Assembly: GCF_963678185.1 (NCBI RefSeq)
Contig: NZ_OY782757.1
Span: 1,809,001-1,873,000, forward strand
Source: an uncultured Tolumonas sp.
GTDB lineage: Bacteria; Pseudomonadota; Gammaproteobacteria; Enterobacterales; Aeromonadaceae
Direction: 5' to 3'
Length of the DNA: 64,000 bases
A program made the translations under genes and the position numbers. The notes under the pieces are model-generated. The model was not told the DNA's origin, did no database searches, and saw only the letters and a list, made by a program, of their open reading frames with translations. This document shows positions 19,774 to 27,312 of this stretch, in pieces. How positions within the stretch are numbered: position 1 is the first letter of the stretch; every line of letters starts with the position of its first letter.

Positions 19774-20440
19774 TCGCAGAGTCTAACTCCTGACGCATAC
19801 GAGCAATAACAGCCGCATAATCCGGTTGATCAAAAATAGCAGAGCCTGCAACAAACATATCAGCACCCGCTTCTGCGATCTGACGGATATTATCGACTTT
19901 CACACCACCATCAACTTCCAAACGGATATCACGTCCGCTTTCTTTAATCCGCTGACTAACCTGACGCAATTTATCCAGTGTTGCCGGAATAAAGCTCTGG
20001 CCACCAAACCCTGGGTTAACTGACATCAACAAAATAACGTCTAACTTATCGATCACATGATCCAGATAATGCAGTGGTGTGGCCGGGTTAAAGACTAAAC
20101 CAGCCTGACAACCATGTTCTTTGATCAATTGTAATGAACGATCCACATGTTCTGATGTTTCAGGGTGAAAGGTAATGATAGAAGCGCCTGCTTTAGCAAA
20201 GTCAGGAATAATGCGATCAACTGGTTTGACCATCAGATGCACATCAATCGGCGCCGTAATACCGTAATCGCGTAATGCCTTACAAACCATCGGTCCAATG
20301 GTCAGATTTGGCACATAATGATTGTCCATCACATCAAAATGAACAACATCAGCACCAGCATTTAATACATCAATAACATCGTCACCCAGACGGGCAAAAT
20401 TTGCAGAAAGAATTGAAGGAGCAATCAGATACGGTTTCAT
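19766..20440 (-). CDS. rpe: Ribulose-phosphate 3-epimerase
   Basis: Rpe interconverts ribulose-5-phosphate and xylulose-5-phosphate in the pentose phosphate pathway. The 224-aa TIM barrel has [28 protein letters not shown] (metal ligands), [13 protein letters not shown] and the phosphate-binding EVDGGVK. The start is placed at the ATG at 20440 (MKPYLIAPS), which aligns with E. coli MKQYLIAPS. An ATG two codons upstream (20446) is a fair alternative, and neither has a strong ribosome-binding site. The 242-residue reading that overlaps dam is unlikely. Confidence 0.96.
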   Translation of the reverse strand: MKPYLIAPSILSANFARLGDDVIDVLNAGADVVHFDVMDNHYVPNLTIGPMVCKALRDYGITAPIDVHLMVKPVDRIIPDFAKAGASIITFHPETSEHVDRSLQLIKEHGCQAGLVFNPATPLHYLDHVIDKLDVILLMSVNPGFGGQSFIPATLDKLRQVSQRIKESGRDIRLEVDGGVKVDNIRQIAEAGADMFVAGSAIFDQPDYAAVIARMRQELDSANV

Positions 20441-20459
20441 ATTCATCGGTCTTTTAAGG

Positions 20460-21299
20460 TTACCCAGCCTTTCTGGCCAGTCGGTGTGGTTCATAACGGG
20501 CGATCAATTCAGCTACCCGTTGACGAGTATGCCCTGCACGACTAATTGTTCGTTTTACCTGCAGTTCTTGCAAAACGGCATGTTGATATAAGTCGTAGGT
20601 CAAAGCAGTCGCATGATTACTAATTAATACTGGAACACGTTTTTCCACAGCAGTCTGCCAAGCTAATTCCGCCAGATGACGCTGTTCATTTTCCGAAAAG
20701 CCCTTAGCCGCATAGCTGGTAAAACTCGCACTTGGCGATAAAGGAACATAGGGCGGATCACAATAGACCACATGATCCTGTTCCAGCATGGCAAATGTTT
20801 CAATAAACGACTGGCAAACAAATGTGGCTTTTTGTGCTTTTTCGGCAAAAAACCATAATTCTGCTTCCGGAAAATAAGGTTTTTTATAACGACCAAAAGG
20901 CACGTTAAAACCACCTTTACGGTTATACCGACATAATCCATTGTAGCCATGACGATTCAGATATAGGAATAGCGCTGCACGCCATTGCACATCTCTAGTG
21001 TGATTAAATTCGTCACGCAATTGGAAATAACGTTCCCGCTGATTATTTTCCTCACAGAATAACGTTTTTGCGAGACGGATAAACGCATCCGGCTCCGTCT
21101 TTAGCAGATTGTATAACGCAATCAAGTCAGGATTAATATCAGCTAATAGATAAGCGTCATAATCGGTATTCAAAAATACGGAACCTGCGCCGACAAACGG
21201 TTCAACCAATACGTTACCGGTTGGTAAAAACTCCGTAATCGACTCGATCAGACTATATTTACCGCCTGCCCATTTTAAAAATGCCCGCTGTTTCTTCAT
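20460..21299 (-). CDS. dam: DNA adenine methylase Dam
   Basis: Dam methylates adenine in GATC, directing mismatch repair and replication timing. The 279-aa protein (E. coli 278) begins [17 protein letters not shown]. It has the SAM-binding [10 protein letters not shown] motif and the catalytic DPPY in [12 protein letters not shown], with a target-recognition region between. It sits in the aroKB-damX-dam-rpe order typical of gammaproteobacteria, where Dam is chromosomal and not part of a restriction system. Confidence 0.96.
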   Translation of the reverse strand: MKKQRAFLKWAGGKYSLIESITEFLPTGNVLVEPFVGAGSVFLNTDYDAYLLADINPDLIALYNLLKTEPDAFIRLAKTLFCEENNQRERYFQLRDEFNHTRDVQWRAALFLYLNRHGYNGLCRYNRKGGFNVPFGRYKKPYFPEAELWFFAEKAQKATFVCQSFIETFAMLEQDHVVYCDPPYVPLSPSASFTSYAAKGFSENEQRHLAELAWQTAVEKRVPVLISNHATALTYDLYQHAVLQELQVKRTISRAGHTRQRVAELIARYEPHRLARKAG

Positions 21300-21391
21300 G
21301 ATACAGCACGACTCATTTCAGATTCGTGCCGTAAATCTGTACTAAAGCAGAATGCGTGGTTCTTTCTTTCTGTCATGTAACTTCTGCTCTG

Positions 21392-22984
21392 TTATTTACC
21401 TTGTTCTGTACGGATCTGAGCATAAGATTTAGGCCATGGCTTCATGTTTTGCACAGAAGCAGGCAATCTCGACACCGCAGCCTTAGCAGCCGCCGCTGAT
21501 GCATACTCACCATAGATCAGGACATATTTCCCATTGGACTGATTTTTATAAATTTTTGTTTTTGCTTGCAAACCACTACTGGCCGCTAGTTTTTTAAGCG
21601 CAGCGGCATCACCACTGGCGGCAAGTTGTAACGCATAACCTTTAGTCGTAACTGGTGCTGGCGTTGTATTATTTTTGACTGTTTTTTGCGTTGTTGGCGA
21701 ATTTTTTACCGATTTATGCTCAGTTTTGTGCTCAGTGATTACTTTTGCTTTTTTCTGCACAACTTTCTTTTCTACAGAAGGTTTCTTCTCTGCAGATATT
21801 TTTGTCTTTGCAGATTCAGTTTGAACAACTGAAGTGCTATCACCTTTTATTTCATTAACAATTGGTTTTAATTGATGCGCGGATGTGATGGCAGAAGATG
21901 TTGTTGCCTGACTATCAACAACGGCTGACTCTGCGGCCGGTTGATTCGCAGTTATTTGTTGTAGTGCTTGATCACTAATCACTACCCGACGTTTATTACT
22001 ATCATCTGCAGCCTCTTCAGCATCAATTCCTGCCCCATTGGCTCCAGACACAATTCCTTCCTGTGTCACAGCTGTAGGCAAGGCACTTGAAGCAGCCACT
22101 ACGCCATTAGGTACCACTGCAGCTGATGAGCTCGGCGCCAATGCCACAGATTGACGTTCTGGTTGCGGAATGGATGTCGCTGTTGACGATGAATTTTTTC
22201 CTGAGAGAGAAGGAATAACCCAGCTCAGCAATAAGACTACTCCGGCTAAAATAGCCACCGCAGCAACAATTTTATTAACAGGTAGAGCCGTTTTTCCGAA
22301 TGATGATAGCGATTTTTTATCCATACATGCCTCCGCAATTGCAACTACCTCACCAGGCTTGCCCTGACTATGTGCCAAGCGAGCCAGAGCTTGTTCACCC
22401 TGAGCTGCGGAGACCTCTCCGTCCTGCAGGTAGTGCATCAACAATTTCTTTTGTTCTTTAAGAGTCAGTGGCTCTACTTCTATTTCCAGCGCCATCTGCT
22501 CCCGACCTTTTAGATGTTGCGCCAGATATTCAGAAAATTCACTGGTTCCGATCAGTAATACGCTAATTTTGTGTGATGGATACAACTCATCCACCTGCGC
22601 AAGCCATTGCCAAAGCTCAAATGCCCAATCAGAGGCCAGACTATCTGCATTATCGACAACTAATAACCGAGGACGAGAAAAATCCGAGATGAGTCGATTT
22701 AGCGTTTCATTGAGTGGTTCGGTAGCATCAAAGACAGCGTTGGGTCTTAACTGTAAGACGATATTTTCTCTGACATGAGATAATTCCATGGCAGGATGTA
22801 ATTCGACATAACCGACAGTTAAATTTGCATCCAGTTCATTCAACAACTGCTGACAAATAGAACTACGTCCAGAGCCGTTTGCTCCAGATAAAAATATGAA
22901 TGATGAAGAAAACCCAATTAGTTGTTTTATACGCGAGACTAATTGGGCTTGAGTTGGGAGTAATAAATAATCGTTTGATGTCAC
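21392..22984 (-). CDS. damX: Cell-division protein DamX with AAA-like and SPOR domains
   Basis: DamX is a septal-ring inner-membrane protein whose SPOR domain binds denuded peptidoglycan at division sites. The 530-aa protein has an N-terminal P-loop-like region (residues 1 to about 230), a single membrane helix (about 240-260) and a long low-complexity Lys/Thr/Ala linker. The C-terminal SPOR domain (about 450-525) begins GYALQLAASGD. The Walker A reads GANGSGRS, with Arg in place of the key Lys, while the Walker B VVDNAD is present, so ATP hydrolysis is doubtful. E. coli DamX lacks this domain; Vibrio-type DamX has it. The start is a GTG at 22984, 2 nt after aroB. Confidence 0.9.
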   Translation of the reverse strand: MTSNDYLLLPTQAQLVSRIKQLIGFSSSFIFLSGANGSGRSSICQQLLNELDANLTVGYVELHPAMELSHVRENIVLQLRPNAVFDATEPLNETLNRLISDFSRPRLLVVDNADSLASDWAFELWQWLAQVDELYPSHKISVLLIGTSEFSEYLAQHLKGREQMALEIEVEPLTLKEQKKLLMHYLQDGEVSAAQGEQALARLAHSQGKPGEVVAIAEACMDKKSLSSFGKTALPVNKIVAAVAILAGVVLLLSWVIPSLSGKNSSSTATSIPQPERQSVALAPSSSAAVVPNGVVAASSALPTAVTQEGIVSGANGAGIDAEEAADDSNKRRVVISDQALQQITANQPAAESAVVDSQATTSSAITSAHQLKPIVNEIKGDSTSVVQTESAKTKISAEKKPSVEKKVVQKKAKVITEHKTEHKSVKNSPTTQKTVKNNTTPAPVTTKGYALQLAASGDAAALKKLAASSGLQAKTKIYKNQSNGKYVLIYGEYASAAAAKAAVSRLPASVQNMKPWPKSYAQIRTEQGK

Positions 22985-22986
22985 AT

Positions 22987-24075
22987 TCAGTGTGTCGCAT
23001 CAATAACCGCGCGAAGCACGGATGGCTCCACGTCGGTAAACAAATCCGCACGACCAATTGCCACCGGCAATACCAGTCGTAGTTTTCCTGCTTTTACTTT
23101 TTTATCCCGCAGCATGTGATGAAGATAATCATCAAAGTCCATATCGGCTGGTGCAGTCACTGGAAGATTAGCTGCCAGCAATAACGCTTTGATTCGATCT
23201 ACATCAGCTTGAGATAATAAGGATAAGCGTAATGATGTTTCCGCCGCCTGTACTGAGCCAACAGCAACAGCCTCACCGTGCAGCCAGTTGCCATAACCTT
23301 TTTCAGCTTCAATCGCATGACCAAAGGTATGACCCAGATTCAGAAGCGCTCTAACGCCATTCTCAGTTTCATCTTGTGAAACGACGTCAGCTTTGATCGC
23401 ACAACAGCGTAAAATAACTTTGGATAAAGCATATGGCTGCAATGCCTGAATATCAGCAGTATGCAATTCCAGCCAGTTAAAGAATTCTTCATCCCAGATG
23501 ATGCCGTATTTGATCACTTCCGCCATACCAGCCGCTAATTCCCGCTGCGGTAATGTGCGAAGGCAATCAATATCAATAATCACAGCTTTGGGCTGATAAA
23601 ACGCCCCAATCATATTTTTACCCAGTGGATGATTAACTGCGGTTTTACCACCAACAGAAGAATCAACCTGAGATAATAAAGTCGTTGGAACCTGGATAAA
23701 GGGAACTCCGCGCTGATAACAAGCGGCAGCAAAACCAACCAGATCACCAATCACACCACCACCCAATGCAATTAGTGTAGTATCTCGGCCATGTTTTCCT
23801 TCCAGTAAAGCCGACATAATCCGTTCAAAAGAAACGAGCGTTTTATGCGCTTCACCATCAGGTAAAATCAGCGTTTCTACTTGATAAGCAGATAACGTAG
23901 AACAAAGTGCATCAAGATATAATGGAGCAACTGTATCGTTGGTCACTATCATGACTTTTTGCCCAACAATATGCGGAGCAAACAACGCAGAAGATGTCAG
24001 CAAACCGGCTCCAACATGTATTGGATAACTACGTTCGGCCAAATTAACTGTTAACGTCTCCACTACAGCCTCCAT
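22987..24075 (-). CDS. aroB: 3-dehydroquinate synthase
   Basis: AroB catalyses the second shikimate-pathway step, cyclising DAHP to 3-dehydroquinate with NAD and a divalent metal. The 362-aa protein (E. coli 362) shows [13 protein letters not shown] for NAD binding, [21 protein letters not shown], and metal-ligand segments [21 protein letters not shown] and LHGEAVAVG. It is second in the aroK operon, 13 nt after aroK, and its stop is 2 nt before the damX GTG. Confidence 0.97.
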   Translation of the reverse strand: MEAVVETLTVNLAERSYPIHVGAGLLTSSALFAPHIVGQKVMIVTNDTVAPLYLDALCSTLSAYQVETLILPDGEAHKTLVSFERIMSALLEGKHGRDTTLIALGGGVIGDLVGFAAACYQRGVPFIQVPTTLLSQVDSSVGGKTAVNHPLGKNMIGAFYQPKAVIIDIDCLRTLPQRELAAGMAEVIKYGIIWDEEFFNWLELHTADIQALQPYALSKVILRCCAIKADVVSQDETENGVRALLNLGHTFGHAIEAEKGYGNWLHGEAVAVGSVQAAETSLRLSLLSQADVDRIKALLLAANLPVTAPADMDFDDYLHHMLRDKKVKAGKLRLVLPVAIGRADLFTDVEPSVLRAVIDATH

Positions 24076-24088
24076 TCATCTCTTCGAT

Positions 24089-24607
24089 TTAAAGCCCTAA
24101 CAACTCAACAATCTGAGTCGCTACTTGTTTGGCTGTTAATTCATCTGTCCGAACCACATAGTCAGCTATCTCACGATACATCGGTTCACGCTCCTCTGAC
24201 AGACGGGTTAACACCTCACGCGGTGCTTCTTCAGTCTGTAACAATGGACGACGTTTATCCCGTTGTGTTCTGGCTAGCTGTTTTTCAATCGGCGTTTCCA
24301 GATAAACCACAATACCTCTTGCTGACAGGCGGTTTCTGGTTAAAGGACTTTTGATGGCACCACCACCGGTCGCAAGAACAATACCTTGCAATTCGCTCAG
24401 GTCACTAATTACCTGCTCTTCCCGTTTGCGGAAACCTTCTTCACCTTCAACATCAAAAACCCACGCAATATCAGCGCCGGTCCGACGTTCTATCTCTTGA
24501 TCTGAGTCATAGAGATCCATATGCAACATTTCCGACAAATACTTGCCGATGGTGCTTTTACCTGCCCCCATAGGGCCAATCAGAAAAATATTGCGTTTTT
24601 CAGCCAT
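24089..24607 (-). CDS. aroK: Shikimate kinase I
   Basis: AroK phosphorylates shikimate at the 3-OH using ATP. The 172-aa protein (E. coli 173) has the P-loop GPMGAGKST, the shikimate-binding [11 protein letters not shown] and FRKREEQVI, the GGGA motif in LATGGGAIK, and the lid RDKRRPLL. It heads the minus-strand aroK-aroB-damX-dam-rpe-gph-trpS operon. In related genomes pilQ normally lies directly upstream; here the upstream neighbour is the divergent dapA. Confidence 0.96.
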   Translation of the reverse strand: MAEKRNIFLIGPMGAGKSTIGKYLSEMLHMDLYDSDQEIERRTGADIAWVFDVEGEEGFRKREEQVISDLSELQGIVLATGGGAIKSPLTRNRLSARGIVVYLETPIEKQLARTQRDKRRPLLQTEEAPREVLTRLSEEREPMYREIADYVVRTDELTAKQVATQIVELLGL

Positions 24608-24908
24608 TTTGTCTGTCTATTTTTTACCAAAATAATAAATGCCCGTTATGTATAACGGGAACCAGGAGAACAGTACCTTACGCTAGAAACTGGACGGGGA
24701 ATTATGCAGCACCCCCCGCCTGATAGCAACCAAGCTGCTGGGGGTAGCATGATGTTCAGTCTGCATTTTACTTGAATTAATATAAAACCGTTAACATTTC
24801 GTACACGCAATTCCTAAAACAGCAAAACTCCCCACTTACAGACTTAAATTTTTTTTCTTTAAAAAAGCATATTTATGCATTTAATCTTATACAAGCCAGC
24901 ATGATTGC
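24608..24908 (-). promoter_or_regulatory. Leader region of the aroK operon with strong hairpins
   Basis: These 301 nt upstream of aroK hold no gene. Two inverted repeats stand out. One is CCCGTTAT-GT-ATAACGGG at 24642-24659. The other is a G/C-run stem, ACCCCC (24711-24716) / GGGGGT (24740-24745), with an inner AGCA / TGCT stem. Both would lie in the aroK 5' leader. An AT-rich stretch at 24850-24895 probably contains the promoter, but no clear -35/-10 pair was found. Confidence 0.4.
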
Positions 24909-24937
24909 TTGACATTTACCCGCCGATACAGAACTAT
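24909..24937 (+). promoter_or_regulatory. Candidate dapA promoter
   Basis: A perfect -35 TTGACA (24909-24914), a 17-nt spacer and a weak -10 AACTAT (24932-24937) face dapA. The inferred transcript would have a leader of about 190 nt. Confidence 0.5.
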
Positions 24938-24968
24938 GGACGTAATTAATGTTAATCTGATTATCCGC

Positions 24969-25113
24969 ATGATGAGCAACGTATTTGTCACACGAAAACC
25001 GTTTAAACCCTCTTCAAAACCGGGTTCGTACGTTTTCGCGTAACCAGCTTATCGATGCCCCAGTTTGTAAACCCCGGTTACGCTATAGCGAATCGGGGTT
25101 TTTTGTTTAGATT
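24969..25113 (+). promoter_or_regulatory. Attenuator-like leader of dapA (mini-ORF plus alternative hairpins)
   Basis: A 24-codon ORF (24969-25043) contains three Lys-Pro pairs (codons 10-11, 13-14, 17-18) and ends inside a hairpin region. Four segments can pair in alternative ways. Region 1 CGAAAAC (24993-24999) pairs with region 2 GTTTTCG (25032-25038). Region 2, as GCGTAACC (25038-25045), pairs with region 3 GGTTACGC (25076-25083). Region 3 is also part of the terminator AAACCCCG / CGGGGTTT (25069-25076 and 25094-25101) followed by T6. This resembles amino-acid operon attenuators, but the mini-ORF has no clear ribosome-binding site. The terminator hairpin is certain; the regulation is inferred. 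Confidence 0.5.
25069..25104 (+). terminator. Intrinsic terminator in the dapA leader
   Basis: An 8-bp stem, AAACCCCG / CGGGGTTT, capped by a second stem, CGC-TATA-GCG, is followed by TTTTTTGTTT. It stands 20 nt before the dapA ribosome-binding site with no gene before it on this strand, so it acts as a leader terminator. Confidence 0.82.
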
Positions 25114-25133
25114 ACAGATCAAAAGGAGTTTGT

Positions 25134-26006
25134 ATGATCCACGGTTCTATTGTGGCCTTGATCACCCCATTTCGGGACGGCCAACTTGATGAAACTGCTT
25201 TACGTCATATGGTTGACTGGCACATTGAACAAGGCACCCATGGGATTGTACCAGTAGGCACTACTGGTGAAAGCCCAACGCTGACTCATGATGAACATTG
25301 CCGCGTTATTGAAACTGTCGTTCAGCAAGCCGCAGGGCGTGTTCCGGTCATTGCTGGTGCCGGATCAAACAATCCAATTGAAGCTGTTGAATACACTAAA
25401 GTTGCTGAACGCGCTGGGGCTGATGCTACATTGCATGTTGCTGGCTATTACAACCGTCCAAATCAGGAAGGTTTATATCAGCACTTCAAACTTGTACATG
25501 ATCAGACAGCTATTCCTATCATTCTGTACAACATCCCTCCACGCGCTATTGTCGATATTCAGCCGGCGACTATGGCTCGCTTAGCGGAATTACCACGGAT
25601 CATCGGCGTAAAAGACGCTACTGGCGATTTATCTCGCCCTTGGACAGAACGTCAGCTAATTAAAAAGCCATTCATCTGGTTATCTGGTGAAGATGCGACT
25701 GCTGTTGCTTATAATATCGGCGGCGGTACTGGTTGTATTTCAGTGACAGCTAACGTTGCGCCTAAACTAGTTGCGGAAGTTCAAAACTTGACGGCAGCTG
25801 GTAAATGGGAAGAAGCGCGTGAATTACAAGATAAACTGATCCCACTACACCAAGCCATGTTTGCAGAGCCAAGCCCTGCCGGTGCGAAATATGCCGCATC
25901 GCTGTTAGGTCTATGCACTGAAGAATGTCGTTTACCTGTTATGCCATTGAGCGATGCAACCAAACAGCGTATTCGTCAAGCGATGGAAAAACTGGAACTT
26001 ATTTAA
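25134..26006 (+). CDS. dapA: 4-hydroxy-tetrahydrodipicolinate synthase, alphaproteobacterial type
   Basis: DapA condenses pyruvate and aspartate semialdehyde, the first committed step to lysine and diaminopimelate. The 290-aa TIM barrel keeps the active residues: Thr43-Thr44 in PVGTTGES, Tyr106 in GYYNRP, Tyr132 and Arg137 in LYNIPPR, and Schiff-base Lys160 in IGVKDAT. The wording of GTHGIVPVGTTGESPTL, VIAGAGSNN, CISVTANVAPKL and SLLGLC is that of alphaproteobacterial DapA, not of enteric or Vibrio enzymes. Transfer is therefore likely. The ATG has an AAGGAG site. The neighbour is yqaB, not bamC as in enterobacteria. It may replace or duplicate the native dapA; the rest of the genome is not visible. 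Confidence 0.92.
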   Translation: MIHGSIVALITPFRDGQLDETALRHMVDWHIEQGTHGIVPVGTTGESPTLTHDEHCRVIETVVQQAAGRVPVIAGAGSNNPIEAVEYTKVAERAGADATLHVAGYYNRPNQEGLYQHFKLVHDQTAIPIILYNIPPRAIVDIQPATMARLAELPRIIGVKDATGDLSRPWTERQLIKKPFIWLSGEDATAVAYNIGGGTGCISVTANVAPKLVAEVQNLTAAGKWEEARELQDKLIPLHQAMFAEPSPAGAKYAASLLGLCTEECRLPVMPLSDATKQRIRQAMEKLELI

Positions 26007-26027
26007 CCTCTAAGGAAAAAGCTTGCC

Positions 26028-26657
26028 ATGCAAATCGAAGATTTACTGAAAAAATACGATGGGTTTGTTTTTGATCTGGATGGCACCTTAGTTGATTCGA
26101 TGCCGCTGCATCTCGCTGGCTGGGAGTATGCAGCAAATATATTTGGCTTTCGCTATGATGCTAGTTGGTTCTATAACCTCGGCGGTGTACCCAGCCGGAA
26201 AATAGCTAACTTGCTTTCCGAACAACAAAATCTTAATTTAGATTTGGATGCGGTAACCAGAACTAAAACTGATTATTATCATCAGGTTATATCTAAAGCA
26301 ACTGTATTCCCGGCAATGAAAGAATTAGTTGTTCATTTATTTCATCATCGCCCATTGGCAATTGGCACAGGTTCTGTTCGTGCCAATGTAAATACAGTGT
26401 TATCCAACAATGGATTACATTCTTATTTTCAGGCTATTACCGCAGCGGATGATGTAGTCCATCATAAACCAAATCCCGATACCTTTTTATTATCAGCAGC
26501 AAAGATCAATGTTCAACCATCTCGTTGTCTGGTTTTTGAAGATACAGAGATCGGCTTACAAGCAGCAAGAAGTGCACAGATGGATTGTGTATTAATTATC
26601 GATGGGAAACCAGACTGGAACACTTTTACCCGATTTAATGCTGATAATCTGTGTTGA
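26028..26657 (+). CDS. yqaB: HAD-family sugar phosphatase (YqaB-like)
   Basis: The 209-aa HAD-IA hydrolase is likely to act on small sugar phosphates such as fructose-1-phosphate, as YqaB does. Motif I is FDLDGTLVDSMPLH, motif II IGTGSV, motif III HHKPNPDTF and motif IV FEDTEIGLQAARSA. A helical cap domain lies between motifs I and II. The related beta-phosphoglucomutases share these motifs, so substrate is not certain. It lies 21 nt after dapA and probably shares its transcript. Confidence 0.85.
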   Translation: MQIEDLLKKYDGFVFDLDGTLVDSMPLHLAGWEYAANIFGFRYDASWFYNLGGVPSRKIANLLSEQQNLNLDLDAVTRTKTDYYHQVISKATVFPAMKELVVHLFHHRPLAIGTGSVRANVNTVLSNNGLHSYFQAITAADDVVHHKPNPDTFLLSAAKINVQPSRCLVFEDTEIGLQAARSAQMDCVLIIDGKPDWNTFTRFNADNLC

Positions 26658-26665
26658 TTAGTCTG

Positions 26666-26729
26666 ATATTGGTAGCAAAACTTGGGAAACATGGCGCCAT
26701 TTAAATTACGCCACGTTTCTCTCCAATAT
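26666..26729. terminator. Nested inverted repeat between convergent yqaB and hfq-like genes
   Basis: An outer repeat ATATTGG / CCAATAT flanks an inner imperfect stem, GAAAC-a-TGGCG / CGCCA-c-GTTTC (26686-26696 and 26709-26719). The position between two convergent genes suggests a shared terminator, but the U-tracts are weak. Confidence 0.5.
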
Positions 26730-27085
26730 TAAACGACCCCAGACTCGCCATTATCAGACGAGGACGAGCCTGTATTATCGTGTGATTCATTCTGATAGCG
26801 AGGAGGACGACGGCGCTGGAATGTATTGCTGCTTGCGCGATTCCCCAAAGGAGCAATGGTCGAAATCTTTGCTTTATAGATCATTTGTTGGTTGTTGTGT
26901 GCATCTGTCAGCAACACACTGTATTGATCGAAACCGCTAATAATCCCTTCCAGCTTGATACCGCTTACTAGAAAAATGGCTACGTTAGTATGACTTTTCC
27001 GTAACCAATTCAACGCGGAGTCCTGACCGTTGCCAAGCGAAAACGCCTGCTCAAGACTGGTATAGTTCTGATTTTCGCTTGTCAT
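26729..27085 (-). CDS. Divergent Hfq-like Sm protein (probable second Hfq)
   Basis: The 118-aa protein has an Sm fold related to the RNA chaperone Hfq. Residues 21-80 align with E. coli Hfq 8-64: LNWLRKSH, FLVSGIKLEG, GFDQYSVLL, MIYKAKISTI. Key changes are YKH to Y70-K71-A72 (proximal U-binding His lost), distal-face Tyr25 to Phe38, rim RRER to RKSH, and a two-residue insertion before YK. It adds an N-terminal extension of about 13 residues and an Arg-rich then Ser/Asn/Asp-rich tail. It is not next to miaA or hflX, where bacterial hfq normally lies, so it is probably a paralogue with altered RNA preference. Confidence 0.8.
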   Translation of the reverse strand: MTSENQNYTSLEQAFSLGNGQDSALNWLRKSHTNVAIFLVSGIKLEGIISGFDQYSVLLTDAHNNQQMIYKAKISTIAPLGNRASSNTFQRRRPPRYQNESHDNTGSSSSDNGESGVV

Positions 27086-27266
27086 TTTTTATCTCTCTAT
27101 CAAGCAATAGGGTATGTAACCTGTTTATACCGTACATCTACATCGTAAACAATAAAAGCAATCTTTTGCCCCGACCAACTCAATAATATTAATTATATTC
27201 AGTTTATTATCAGGAAATTGAAATAATTATTGATACATCACAAGTAGTATATCTGGAAACATAACG

Positions 27267-27299
27267 TTGAGACCTGCTTACATATGGCGCAGGTCTCAA
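27267..27299. repeat. 11-bp perfect inverted repeat after mrcA
   Basis: TTGAGACCTGC (27267-27277) and GCAGGTCTCAA (27289-27299) form an 11-bp stem 14 nt after the mrcA stop. Neither side has a T-run, so it could be an mRNA 3'-end hairpin or a weak terminator. Confidence 0.55.
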
Positions 27300-27312
27300 T
27301 TTCAATCATAAT

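Noticed and set aside
24940-25133. Lysine riboswitch before dapA
   Set aside because: The conserved lysine-box core could not be found; only attenuator-like pairings are visible.
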